Assembly (NCBI RefSeq): GCF_008831285.2
Contig: NC_045147.1
Span: 1,944,001-2,008,000 of the forward strand
DNA: 64,000 nucleotides
Reading direction: 5' to 3'
DNA from: Nymphaea colorata
Lineage: Eukaryota; Streptophyta; Magnoliopsida; Nymphaeales; Nymphaeaceae
This document shows positions 1-12,300 of the stretch, one piece after another. The notes beneath the pieces are model-generated. The model ran no database searches. It saw nothing but the letters and a program-made list of their open reading frames with translations, and was not told the origin of the DNA. The translations under genes and the position numbers were made by a program. How positions within the stretch are numbered: the stretch's first letter is position 1; each line of letters opens with the position of its first letter.

Positions 1-929
1 ACTAGTCTACTATTAGTAGCCTTGGCATAGTTAGGTCACATTTTGCAGCATGCCTATAGTCTTATTTAAAGATGACATGAGGTTTTTTTTGTTGTTTACC
101 ACATACTGTCATAACTCTTGCCTGATACATTGTTTAAGTTCTAGTTGCTTTTATTTGGCGTTGAAGGATTCCCCCCTTTTAAATATATAACTTGCAATCA
201 ATATGTAACAGAGCCATATAACTGGGCAAATTAAGTGCAATAATGAAACTCTGAATTCAACGGAGCAATTTCCTGCTTTTGTGTTTTATCTTGTCTCCCA
301 TTTAATTTTGTTTATTCCAATTCCTGATAAAGATGGATTATGTGGAATTTTGTTTTAGAATTTAAAAAAAAAAAATTATCTGACAGTGCAAACAATATCA
401 CTATCTTTCCGATTTCCTCAGAAAGGTGCACAATGCAAATGTCTTCTCAACATGGTGCATTGAAAATTATTGGTAGAAAGGGGAGATCAAAGACGAGAAA
501 GTAAAAATGAGAATAACATGAGACATCAGATTTTAAACAATTCAGATATAGGGGAGAGGAAGGGAACAGAGCTTATATGCAAGAACATATGATTTTAGTG
601 AATTTTTTTGGTCTTTTTACGTGAAAATATTTTGTTTTTCTTTAGAGGCATGCATGATGTGATTCTTAATAATCAGTCTGTTACACATGATTTTGGTTGT
701 GTAAGTAACCAGGATAGTGGATGTTTTAAAGTCAAAGTGACACAGTTGCTGTTTTTCACTTTGATCTTTTTTATTAGGTGCTGACATCCTATTTGCATAT
801 AGTATTTGAGTATATATTTTATGTGATGCCCTTATTCTTCATCATGCATGAAACTTTTTTGGTTTTCTTGTTGTGATGTTTTTATCTTCTTTGCATGTGC
901 CTGACAGACCTATATCTTGGAAATTTCAG
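1..929 (+). other. Intron of the KAC-type kinesin gene
   Basis: AT-rich sequence upstream of the first recognisable coding exon. It ends in a good acceptor (AG at 928-929). I found no exon or repeat that I could support here, and it is probably intronic because the following exon opens in the middle of a conserved protein. Confidence 0.6.
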
Positions 930-1121
930 GTTCTGGCTGCAGTCATTAAGGCAGGTGCTGCTCGTGAGCATGAAATCTTGGCTGAAATTAGAGATGCTGT
1001 CTTCTCTTTTATTCGTAAAATGGAACCTAAAAGGGTTATGGATACAATGCTTGTCTCCCGTGTTAGGATTCTCTATATTCGGTCGCTGCTTGCAAGGTCT
1101 CCTGAGTTGCAGTCAATCAAG
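930..1121 (+). CDS. KAC1: KAC-type kinesin exon (first in window)
   Basis: Sixty-four codons, phase 0 at both ends, acceptor AG at 928-929 and donor GT at 1122. It contains REHEILAEIRDAVFSFIRKM and a run of basic and hydrophobic residues that continues in frame into the next exon. Confidence 0.88.
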
Positions 1122-4100
1122 GTAATTAAAGTGGATTTCATTAATTTGATTATGTTCCAATTAAATTCATGTGTCATCCATAGATTCTCTACATTTTCTT
1201 ATGTTCCATAGGTGTCTCCAGTCGAGAGATTTCTAGAGAAAGCTCACAGTGGGCGGAGTAGAAGTTCTAGCAGGGGAAGCAGTCCTGGCAGATCTCCAGT
1301 TCATTATGATTCCGGTTATAGGACTTCTATTATTGATGAACATGTCCATGGTTTTAAAGTGAACATAAAGCAAGAGAAGAAGTCAAAGTTCTCATCGATA
1401 GTATTGAAGCTTCGGGGAATTGATCAGGTAGTTCTGCCGAGCTTTGTCCCAAATTGCACAAAATCGTGTTATTTGTCATCATTAGTAGCAAGGGTTTGTC
1501 TTAAAGTTTCTACACTTCAGTATGGTTCCTCTCTGTTATTTTTTGCCCTTTCTCAGCTTTCTGTTTTATTGGTGGAAGTAGTGGACTTCTTATTTTCTTT
1601 TTAAAGACCTTTGTTCTTGTTTTGCCACCTGAATTTCAGGAAACCTGGAGGCAACACGTAACTGGTGGAAAGCTTCGGGAAATAACTGAAGAAGCCAAAA
1701 ATTTTGCAATTGGAAACAAAGCTCTTGCTGCTCTTTTTGTTCATACGCCAGCTGGTGAGCTGCAGCGTCAGATACGGACCTGGCTTGCAGAGAACTTTGA
1801 GTTTCTTTCTGTTACAGATGGAGACGGCATTGGTGGTGGTTCTGGACAGCTGGAACTCCTTTCAACAGCCATTATGGATGGATGGATGGCAGGTCTTGGT
1901 TCTGCTCAGCGTCCCAGCACTGATGCCCTGGGCCAGCTTCTGTCTGAGTACACTAAACGGGTCTACACATCTCAATTGCAGCATCTTAAGGTAAATATGG
2001 AAAAATTTCTTCCATCTCATTCTATCAATCTCTTGTTCTTGGTTATGACATGGTATTTTGATTTTAATCTCGATTTTGGTCCTTATTGGTGTCTCCTGCT
2101 TCAGGTCATCAATCTTGCCTTCAGGCCTTTCACACCTCGAACCCATTCCTTTGCTTAGCATGTGCTTTGACATAACATGTCATGGCAGCAACTACTGGCT
2201 ACTTCCCTAAATTGTAGTGTACTGAGTTTGTCAATGCATAAAAAGTTGTTTGTGTAGGATTAAATTTGAAATGGCAAGAAGATGGAAATTTCTGTCATGT
2301 TCTTTTTCATTCACGTGGTTTTTTTGCAAATATAATGAAATCCTTTAGAAAGAAGATGTGGCTAATTTTGTGGATGCTTGCATGTACTGAAATTTTTCAA
2401 AGATGAGATTTAGTATAACAGGTTAATCGATTTGCAGATGCAAAGAGCAAGACACAGCATTGCACGTTTAAACATCCCAGAGGTGATAGGTGTCTATCCT
2501 ACAGTTGTGCTTATGGTCATTTCCAGCAAATGGTGTCCAATCATGCCCAAGCCTGAAACAAACTTTGCTCATCCAGAGATTAAATTGCTTGAGCTTGAGC
2601 GAACTTGAACAGTCTTGTTCAAGTGTTACTGTCTCTTTTGAACAGGATAGCTCTATGCTTTGGAAGCCAGTAATAGCAATGCATGTGTTTTATAGCTCCA
2701 ACCCTCGGTTTTCTTATATCTTAATCTTCTTGGTTAGGTTATTTCTTTTTTTCGGTTTCATATTATTTTATGGAATGAAACCCTTTCAAGAGAACATTAT
2801 GTTTATGGGAATTGTCTTCCAACAGCAACTGAACACTCTGGTGATTTTTCTTTCTCAAGATTGAAAGGTCTTTTCTCATGCTCATTCATGCTTTCCACTC
2901 TCCAGTTCCAAACTTCCAATATGTTAGATGAACATTGCAATTGAGGTTAGTAGCTCCTGATTCTATAAGCCAATACTTCTACGTCAGAAGCCACTGTCTG
3001 TGAGGATACTGGACTATCTCTCTGCCCTCTCATACAAAATCTCATGTGAGATGATTTCTTCATTAATATGATGTTCCAGTACTGACACACAAAGTAATAT
3101 GTGAAAGATGTTCACACGGTAGGTGATTATTTTGTTTAAAGTTTAGATGCTCCATTATTGTGGCAGTATTCTTAATTTCCTTTTTGGACAATTTTGCTTG
3201 TATGCTTGACGTTTTTTACCTGCCATCTCTTCCATGTGAAACAGTAGCTGATAGTCAAGGACTTGAATGATTCTAGTGCTGCTTAAATTGACTATGAAAT
3301 GTATGATTTTTACATTTTTCCTTTCCAATGTCATACATTTTATTAGGATATTGCTGGCACCCTGGCAACAGAAGAAGCAGAAGACTCAGCTCAAGTAAAT
3401 AAGTTACGATCAGCTCTTGAATCCGTAGACCACAAGAGACGAAAGGTAATTTCTTGTACTTAGCAGGTTAAATTGATTCCTCAATATTTGACAATTCCAG
3501 TTTCGTGAACTCGACAAAACTTATCTGGGTCTCCTGTTTTACTGGGGTATCAGATTGGGGATCTCGCGTTTTTTCCTGGGGCCTCAGATTGGAATTAAAT
3601 TGCCATTACTTGTCTAATTTTGACAAATACTATTTATTTTGTTGAATAAATGCTTCATTTTGGATTTACCAACTGTTGTGCAAAACTGTCCTGTAGAGTT
3701 ATTTTGTCCAAAAGAGTAGTTGAGTTTGACTATTCTACGGTCCCATGTCCAAAATTTTCATTTGAAAAATTGGTTTTAATTTATCAAACGAAATTATTCC
3801 TTCACTTTTATAGTTTGTCTGCTACGTATTAGATGTCATTGAACTGCATGGAGCATGCTGGTTGTTGTCTACTGGGTACCCAGTGAAAGTTAAGACTGGT
3901 GGCTTGACTAAGCACCACACCCTAGTCTGCCAAACCTCAGTGTCCTGTTACATGGTCTGCAATGTTCAACCTGGTTGTACTTTGGTTTTTCATAGGACCC
4001 AGTATCAATATTTGGAATTTTGGAGTTAGTCACGATATGTGTCTGATGAGAACCAGGTCAACTGTTGGCCTTTGCAGCATGGTGGGTTTCAAGCTGGCGT

Positions 4101-6422
4101 GATCTCTAGATTACTATACAAGTTAACATGGGATGGAATAAGCAGAGAAACAAATGCAAATGCAACTGCTTTTTTACCATGTGACATGGGTATTTTTTAC
4201 GGTTTTCCCAGCCCTTGAAACCCGTCTCGCCCATGCTGTTTATGTACTTCTCATATGGTTCACTTTGGTTCCCAACTTAGGGCAAAGGTTATCTGGCACT
4301 TGCTGTTAACTTTTTTATATAATTTTAGAATTTTGATATGGCAACATGGGAAACCTAGGGTCCTTTGATCAACCCCCCAGGATAGGATGGCACCAAGTCA
4401 GGGGCCATTGTTGACATATTTTAGATGTCTCTACACACCAGATTGAATTGTTTTCACTAAAATGCTGTCAATTCATCCTCTGTTATGATGGAGTCTCCCT
4501 TATAGGGAGCTTCACGGGATATTCCAGTCACTGAGTTTCATTACTGAAGCATGATCTGGTGAAGTGATAACAGCAAAGCCTATTATTCATTGTGATTGTG
4601 ACCATCACTACTATTTATTATCCCTCTTTTTTCTTGTCAAGCACCATCTATAATCTCCTTTGTGTTCTCCTTGGCATGTCGTCTTATGGCTTGTACTTTT
4701 TGTTTTAAATGTCAAAATTCCTCGTGGTTTAAGTTGCAAGTTGGAAAGTTTGCCAGTTATGATTACTAATGCGTCGTGTGCTTGTGATTTGTCTCTTCTT
4801 TTCTGTTGGAGGAAAAAATATGATTCTTCTGCTTTTGATGGAAATATGTTAAACTGGTTATCAAAGTTATTCTAGTTGACATGTTTCTATCTTGACGTCA
4901 GATTCTGCAACAATTGCAAAGTGACTCAGCCTTATTGTCAAAAGAAGGAGGTGGTTCACCTATTCGAAATCCTTCTACTGCAGCTGAAGATGCACGGTTG
5001 GCTTCGTTAATATCACTAGATGGGATTTTGAAACAAGTGAAGGTCTCTATCTTCTAATACTTGTGCAATTAAAGTTTTCTTGTGTTTGAAGCAATTGTCC
5101 AGACATAAAATGCATCTGTTTCTTTGACACAGGATATAACAAGTAGAGCTTCTCAAAATGTACTGACCAAGAGCAAGAAAAGAACATTACTTGCCTCCTT
5201 AGATGAACTTTCAGAGCAGATGCCTTCACTTCTCGACATTGACCAATCCTGTGCTTTGAGACATATTGCAGATGCACGTAGTACTGTTGAGGTATATCCT
5301 CTTAGTGGCTTCATCTGCTGTGAATCAACTCTAATTGAGATTACACCTAAATATTCTTTACATACTCACATGACCTGATGGAGGATCTCATGAAGAACAT
5401 GAATTTAATGTCTTACAATTTGGTTTTTATAAAAGCATGGCCATAAAATTAGAAACTATGAGGAACATGCTCAAGTTGTTTTGAAAAGTGGTTTCTTGAA
5501 TGCCACTGGATTCCAAAATATAGTACTCTTTATGATTTTATTCTCTAAGTAGGAGTACTAATTGTTCAAAGTCTTTATTTTCTGATAATTCTCAAGAGTA
5601 AATAGAATATACTTATAATTTTATTGGATTTTTAGGATATGTTTTAATAGTTTGAATATTTTAAGTTAATTTAGTTTCTGTAGTTCTTCTATTTTTCTGC
5701 CAGAGTTTCTGCATAATGGACTTTGCCTTGACTGTTTTGTGAAACTTGTTTGACTAGGTTGTAATGAATTTTTTCATGTTTTAGTGCTTTCTGGAATCCC
5801 TGTTAAAATATTGTTTAGGAAAAATAAGTGTTCAATATATTTGGTTCCGTTTGGATTGGGTTTTGGAGCCAGAATCTCTTTCTGTCCAGATTTATCAGGT
5901 GACTGGCTAGTTTCTGTGATATTTGGGCTTATATTTTTCACGTCATGAAATGTGCAGTCTGTTACAGAGCAAGATGATAATGTGCATGGAGATGCAAAAG
6001 CATTTCATGTTCATCAATCTGAAAATGCTGTTTTGGGTATGGAGAGCCATGTGACACAATGGAATGTCTTACAGTTCAACACTGGCTCAACAACACCTTT
6101 CATCATCAAATGTGGAGCTAACTCCAGCTCTGAGCTGGTTGTCAAGGCAGATGCTAAAGTTCAGGGTGGTGCAAAAGGTAGTGAGATAGTTAGGGTTGTT
6201 CCAAGGCCATCTGTGCTCACAGATATGGGTTTGGAGGAGATGAAGCAACTGTTTGAACAACTTCCAGAATCTATAAGTTTATTGGCTTTGGCAAGAACTG
6301 CAGATGGAACTCGAGCTCGATACTCTAGGTTATACAGAACGTTAGCGATGAAAGTCCCCTCTCTCAGAAATTTGGTTGTTGAACTTGAAAAAGGTGGTGC
6401 ACTAAAAGATGTAAAATCGTGA
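930..6422 (+). CDS. KAC1: Kinesin-14 of the KAC/KCA class (KIN-14A/B), 3' half of the gene
   Basis: Seven phase-0 exons (930-1121, 1212-1427, 1640-1990, 3347-3445, 4902-5042, 5133-5291, 5958-6422) join into 540 codons plus a stop. I recognise the C-terminal half of the plant kinesin-14 group called KAC or KCA. Family knowledge: these proteins act in actin-based chloroplast photorelocation and anchoring, have an N-terminal motor-like domain and coiled coil, and the C-terminal region is reported to bind F-actin. Seen here: a Ser/Arg-rich linker (HSGRSRSSSRGSSPGRSP), a conserved block around ETWRQHVTGGKLREITEEAK, and the diagnostic C-terminal block with LALARTADGTRARYSRLYRT. The motor domain is outside the window. 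No frameshift or premature stop was seen. The gene is convergent with MED20. Whether it is the A or B paralogue cannot be decided. Confidence 0.9.
1212..1427 (+). CDS. KAC1: KAC-type kinesin exon with Ser/Arg-rich linker
   Basis: Seventy-two codons, phase 0, acceptor AG at 1210-1211 and donor GT at 1428. It encodes a low-complexity Ser/Arg/Gly segment followed by a Lys-rich stretch ending KFSSIVLKLRGIDQ. The linker is probably disordered. Confidence 0.9.
1640..1990 (+). CDS. KAC1: KAC-type kinesin exon, conserved central C-terminal block
   Basis: One hundred and seventeen codons, phase 0, starting ETWRQHVTGG and ending SQLQHLK. The donor is GT at 1991. It contains LQRQIRTWLAENFEFLSVTD, strongly typical of the KAC group. 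Confidence 0.92.
1991..3346 (+). other. Kinesin intron, 1.36 kb
   Basis: AT-rich sequence with no repeat or gene that I can support. A short open stretch after a TTGCAG at about 2439 has an exon-like look, but the flanking exons join perfectly without it. Confidence 0.75.
3347..3445 (+). CDS. KAC1: KAC-type kinesin exon
   Basis: Thirty-three codons, phase 0, acceptor TATTAG at 3341-3346 and donor GT at 3446. It encodes DIAGTLATEEAEDSAQ and RSALESVDHKRRK, a charged helical segment that follows QLQHLK of the preceding exon without a gap relative to the family. Confidence 0.9.
3446..4901 (+). other. Kinesin intron, 1.46 kb
   Basis: Ordinary AT-rich intron with no supported internal feature. 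Confidence 0.75.
4902..5042 (+). CDS. KAC1: KAC-type kinesin exon
   Basis: Forty-seven codons, phase 0, acceptor GTCAG and donor AAG|GTCTCT. It encodes ILQQLQSDSALLSKEG and ARLASLISLDGILKQVK, typical of the family. Confidence 0.9.
5133..5291 (+). CDS. KAC1: KAC-type kinesin exon
   Basis: Fifty-three codons, phase 0, acceptor ACACAG and donor GAG|GTATAT. It encodes DITSRASQNVLTKSKKR and LDELSEQMPSLLDIDQ. It lies only 90 bp after the previous exon. Confidence 0.9.
5292..5957 (+). other. Last kinesin intron, 0.67 kb
   Basis: T-rich intron with acceptor TGTGCAG. Nothing else recognised. Confidence 0.75.
5958..6422 (+). CDS. KAC1: KAC-type kinesin terminal exon and stop
   Basis: One hundred and fifty-four codons plus stop (TGA at 6420-6422). 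It contains SQWN-type beta-rich sequence (TQWNVLQFNTGSTTPFIIKC), then EIVRVVPRPSVL and the diagnostic TADGTRARYSRLYRTLAMKV, and ends GGALKDVKS. This segment falls within the region reported in the family to bind F-actin. Confidence 0.93.
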   Translation, partial: SVTEQDDNVHGDAKAFHVHQSENAVLGMESHVTQWNVLQFNTGSTTPFIIKCGANSSSELVVKADAKVQGGAKGSEIVRVVPRPSVLTDMGLEEMKQLFEQLPESISLLALARTADGTRARYSRLYRTLAMKVPSLRNLVVELEKGGALKDVKS

Positions 6423-9089
6423 AACTAATGGCTTCTGCTAATACGCCAGCATTCTTGTTCAGAAGGATCTGATCTGTAGTTCCCTTGTAATACGAGTTAT
6501 CACCTGCCGGCTGCCAGTATATCTTCGTTATCCTCTATTTTATTAGAGGGGACTGCAGTTGGCGGCACTATCCTTTTGTAAGTTGTACATGCCATTTCTA
6601 TGAGGGAAGCCCCTGGGTCTTGGGTCATATGGCTTTTTTTTTTTTTTTTTTTCTGTCCCTATAGTGAATATGGCCTGTAAAACTTGAGCTATCCTCCAGA
6701 AATGTTTCCTTGTGCCGAGGAAGGTTTGCACATGTAAATGATGAGATCACAATGTGCATTTGTATGCAATATAGTATCTTATTGCAACTACCGTGTGTTT
6801 TATGGTCTTTAGCACTAATTTACTAGGCTCTTTCTTGGATTACGCATTACTGCAAAAGCCTGACTTCGTCCATTGCTGATTTCCATGATTCTCTCCTCCC
6901 TCTCTCTCTCTCTCTCTATACACACACTTCTAAAAAACACATTAAGAGTCTAGTGACCTGACGAAAATATACTTAGTTTGTTTGGACTTATGCAATTTAA
7001 CCACATGTTTCCTGTCTAATCAGGGTGTTAAACCAAAGAAATCAAAGCATAAGCATGCCTTTGTTATTCGATTGCAACTTGAGCATGTCTTCATAAAATT
7101 TTCTTGTATATGTAGGGAGGAAAAGGTAGATAAATAGGTCAGGCTTCCTATTTCATCTTACCATTTTGTCTCCTCGCTCTTTACGTGCTTTTGTATTTCA
7201 CAACTTTAATTTTACAGACAGATATATAATGTTCAAATCTACGATCATAAAATTAGGTCTTAAGATTAAAACTTGTGGAAGCTTTAACATTACCGATATT
7301 GGCTTTCTCAACTCACAATATCTACTCGAGTCTTCTGACTGGTTATTCTGTTTTTGCTCGTCCATTGCATTTATTTAGCATTCATTTGTGTGACTGGACT
7401 TATCAAAAGAATATATATATATGTATATGTTCTAGACATTTAGACACTAGATGGATAAGAAATAGTCTCATTCCAGATCAGCAGTTGAGAAAAAAAAAGG
7501 GTGTGAACTAATGCTAAATGATGGAAATAACCCGTCATCTTTTTCTACTTCCTTTCTCTCAACTGTTGATCTGGAAATATCAAGGAATACGACTATTTTG
7601 ATAGTCAGAAGAACTAATGAACACCTCTCGTAAGATTTCCTTTGAATCTTGCACCTTCCTTGGAGAACTCTTAATATTGCAGGCTTTTCTTAATGTAGTG
7701 AAAGTTTCATATTCCACAAACTTGGAAAGGGTGGACTGGAAGAGAAATGTTTGTTACTTTTTATCTTCATATCTACCATTAAATGGGCAAATGCCACGAG
7801 ACTCTTTCAAAGCATGACATTTCCTTAAAGGTACTGCAGATGATTTGAAGAATGCTCTCTAGAGAGGAAATCCTTAAGCTGAAATAATCTACTCTCACAT
7901 GCTTTTCAAGCATTAATGCCTAAGTCTACCACATGAATATTTTATAACGTTCCCTCATTCCGAGCATTAATATCAATTTCTTTTGAAAATGACTGCCTTT
8001 TAACAATACGTTTTTTTTGTTCTTTATCTAAAGAAGGAAAATAGCAAAAATAAGAGATCATTTGTTATCCTAGGCTCCTAGCTATAAAAATCCTCCACTT
8101 TAAATAGGCCAATGGATCAAAAGGACTGTCTGGGATTATTTTTCCCATATTTACATGAAGTGAGGCGTTAAAAGCCTAAAAGACTTTTTCTGGCTTTGAA
8201 TGCCCCATGAAGACTTCAAAGAAGCACCAAGTCAAAAGCGCCTCCGGAACATATTCATTTTCCTGCTTGTTTCAATTATTTATAGCTTCACCTTGTATTA
8301 ACTAAATGTTTCAGACTGGAGAATTACGGCCTTTCTTGGACATTCATTTTTCACTTGTCGCACCATTCACGAATCACTTCTTCACTAGCATTGGTAAATA
8401 TGATCCAAAGCAGTGAAAACATGTTCACCACCTTCAAAATCTGAAGCCAAACAGATACAAGGTAGGGAAGGAGCCGTTTCCCAAATTCTTACAAAGCTGC
8501 AGCGATTCTTGTTGCAATCGTTCATATTTTCAGTCTCACAAGTCATTTTTCGGGATTGAAAATTGAGGCACTGCTTCCGTAGTCTCTTTTTCGAGGACAA
8601 AAAAAAAACGTCAAGGTTGGCAAATGTAGATTGTTATTTCAACAAAATATTCATCCTTTTTTAACGTTATCTCAGACCACACTCGATTTGATACCTTGCA
8701 ACTTGGGAAGTTGGGCCATAGTATGAAAAACTATAATAGGGTTGTAAAAGTAAAGCTACTTGTTTTCACAGCTTATTTTTTCGGAAAGACGCATAATCTT
8801 GTTGCATATTTGTGCCTACACTGACTTAGGTTTCTGACAAGTACTAGACGAGCAGAACCTTCCTGTACATAAGCCAAGATACTCCTGCAGAAGTTTGTAC
8901 AACAAATTTTTGCTGCTTTAGAACTATTATAGAATTATTTCATCTCCAACTGCAACCGAACAATTTTTGGTGGAGTAACGCACTTGGAGTGAAAACCATG
9001 GTCAAGAAAAAGTAATGTAGCGTCAGGGTTGAGGAAAGGGACGAATCAGTGAATCATTGTCTTAAGACATGCTAGCGATAGTCTGATTC
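6423..9089. other. Convergent intergenic region (kinesin 3' UTR / MED20 3' UTR)
   Basis: Both flanking genes end here, so it should hold both 3' UTRs. I see a T-tract at about 6631-6652 and a short CT microsatellite at about 6897-6918. No canonical AATAAA close to the kinesin stop was obvious. No coding sequence, RNA gene or transposon could be supported. Confidence 0.6.
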
Positions 9090-9314
9090 TTAACCTCTCA
9101 CTGCAGCAATGAGATGGCCCATGACAAGCACATACTGTACAGCTGTGTGTTGTGACGTGTAGTGATCTGCCAGGCCATAATCTGCGAAATTTGCCTCATT
9201 ATGTACAAAATGACCTGGTAACGATTTCTTCGACAATGTTTCCTGCCAGATGTCCAAAAACTCCTCCATGATTTGTCGGGACTTCTCTACTGATGAAATG
9301 GGCATGTATTCCAC
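9090..9314 (-). CDS. MED20: MED20 exon 5
   Basis: Terminal exon, 74 codons plus TAA (complement of 9090-9092). It begins [20 protein letters not shown] and ends [10 protein letters not shown]. The acceptor AG is the complement of 9315-9316. Confidence 0.92.
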   Translation of the reverse strand: MEYMPISSVEKSRQIMEEFLDIWQETLSKKSLPGHFVHNEANFADYGLADHYTSQHTAVQYVLVMGHLIAAVRG

Positions 9315-12300
9315 CTGAAGCAGGAATAGAAAGTAACACATGCAACAAGAGGAACAAGTCACCTTCTGAAAATTCAGCTACTCAGTTAATCATTATGTAA
9401 TTGATCAATGACTGATTTTATATATTCCAAACAACCTAAAAGTACCACTCTGGAAATACGCATGAATGCACCCGAGAAACAAGCTTCAACTTTGCATTGT
9501 AACAATGCAAACCCTCAGCCAATAATGGTTGACGAAGGATAAATGAAATGGTTGGCAGGTCTCCACCTTTCGGAGTTCTCAAGAACAGAATCAGCAAGAT
9601 TTGCTGATCATAATCATCAAGTCTAATGGACCTTCAACCACCCACTTTACCTCTCCATTGAAACAGATATCTAATTTCACCTGCCTTGAAAGCCAAACAG
9701 CTATAGATACCAGGCAACATGCAATAAACGTATATGAAATATCCCTACCAGGCAACATGCAATAAACGTATATGAAATATCCCTTTTTTCGACTTTGTCT
9801 ACAACCTTTTGAGACAAACATCCACATTTCTTCTCCAAAACCTATTAAAACTTTTGAAAGATACATGTAAATGGGAAAGGAGATGACTTTGATATGATAA
9901 GCCACAAAGAGCTAGACTTATCCCTGAGAGTCAAGACAAGGAATAAAAGTGGCAATCAAAATGGAGATAAACTACCAAAAACACATATATTAAAGATAAT
10001 GGATTCATCTATATAGAGATAATTCACACAAATGGAAAAGCTTATATGAATCTTACCTCCATAACGATTCCCTTTAAGTTTTCAGAGTGAGAGAGAACAA
10101 CCTTGCCTACTCTTAGTTGGAAGTCACCAATCTGATATTGGATACCCTATGGGGGGGAAGCACAACAGAGGGGGAGAAAATCAACAATGACCATTTTGGA
10201 TAAAACATAAACTCAAACTTACTTATATGGTCTCATAAATACTGAGTTTATTTGTTGTTTAACTCCAAAAGGAAGAGCAATATAAAGAATCAAAGCAAAG
10301 CAAGATAGTAGACAACCTCAACAAACATGCACAGGTGGATCTCCTACTGTAATAACATGGTAAAGATCCATGATGCTTGTCACATCAGACTACTGGTTGT
10401 AAACTTGTAATAAAAATCATTCAAGAAAAGGCAGAAGAAATAATCATTACATGCTTCTAGAGGCAAATGCTTACTACTTTCATGTGCTAAGTCCAATACA
10501 ACATGAATAAAACCAGGTTGTTAGGGTATGATCCTAGTTTTGTCCACACAGAATAGGTAGGCTTCATTTGCAGCCGCTACATTCATTCACAGCATTTTGA
10601 TTGTAAAATATATCCAATCCTTCGTACTGTGCAAACCTCCACCTGCTAAAAACTTAAATGTCACGAATTAACCAGTGAAAATTAGTGAATTGGCACCTAT
10701 CTTGCCTGTACACATGAGAGACATATAATGACCAGATGATCAAAGAGATCACAAAACCCGCAGCTCATAGCTCTCCTAAATATTCATAACATCAATGCGT
10801 TTTTTATGTGTAGCTCTGAGTATATTTGTATAAATGTTAGTCTTTAGGGGACCACAGCTAAATCCCCAGAACTAAATTTTTTCCCAAACCGAAAATTTAG
10901 AATTTCTAATCACATATTTACTTCAAGAAATTGAATCATGCCATTATATGAACCAGAGGTTTTTGAGAGTCCAGTTCTTTAGTTCTTACTTCAAAGAAAA
11001 GAGACAAACGGGATTTGTAAGATTGTAATTTCTCCATGATTGTTAAAATCGTTGAATCTGCCTCCACCACTACTCGTGAACCACGAAGAATGAAGTAGTG
11101 CTTATTAGGTTGTTCATTAAGTGAGATTCCAAGGAAATCACGAGCATATTCAGCAGGCGCATTTGGGTCTGCAACCATGGAGAAGAAAATCAAATCGTTG
11201 CTCCTAAGATGTATTAAAACATAAAAAAATAACATCTTAAGAAAAATTATCAAGTTAAAAGAGGGAACCTCGCAATATGACTTTGTAAAGAGTGATTGAG
11301 GTCTTCCATCGCCCTCCCTTGGTTGCGTTCATGCTTTCAACACATTGATAGACTTCTGTGAGGATTTGGCTGTTGATGGCAGTTCCACTATTTGGCTGCC
11401 AATATAAAATCCTAAAAGCAGCACATATTTACATCAAGGCTTTGGCTTAAGCGTCAATTTGCCAATGGTAAAGAATTTAGTGCTGGAAGTCAACAGTAAA
11501 AAGGATAATTTCATGTAATACGAAGTATGACGCCCACCAGTTTCTTTCCATATCATAGAGCAACCAAACATGCATTCTCGCCACTTTTTGAGATTCTCTA
11601 ACTCTAATTTATTTTTTATTGATTATAAAACCGCAACCCCTTGAATCAAACAATTTCTCTCCTATAGACCGAAATGAACACGCGGACATACGTAAACCAC
11701 CATATTTAAGTTTCTAAACAACCCATTGTTGTGAGCAACAATGCATTGAAAAATCCAAAACCTTTGAGAAAACCATTGCACTCAAAATCCAAAAAATTCC
11801 AGGTCAAATATGCCGCCAAATCAATACTGCAAACATAAGTATCATAATCAATAGAAGCGAAAAAAAGCTTGAAAAAAAATCAACTAAAGCATCTTCTCCA
11901 ATGAAACGCTGGACTTGGCTAACATATACAAGAAAATGAAAAGAAAAGGCTAATAAAAAGGCAAAAAAAGGAAAATGAATTAAATTTAGACAAAAAACCA
12001 CAGCTTATAATTCTAATTTAAAGTGCCTACTCTTCCAAGGGCACACACAGACGCCAAAGACTCCCAGATTCCCAAGTTACTGATTATCTGCAAGAAAATC
12101 CCAATCAAAAGCTACCAACCTTACGAATATCAGGAACACAAAGCTGCCATTTCGATACCCAACATCACAAGTTCAATTTTCACTTGAGAACAGAATCGCA
12201 GTAGGTAGTATCCGCGGCACCGATTATGAAGAAAGAGAATGAAAATTTTATAGGACGGACTCATGGAATCCGCTACGACCAAGCAAATGGGAGATTGATT

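Noticed and set aside
2440-2482. Possible extra kinesin exon after a TTGCAG
   Set aside because: The flanking exons (…SQLQHLK and DIAGTLA…) join in phase and match the family without it.
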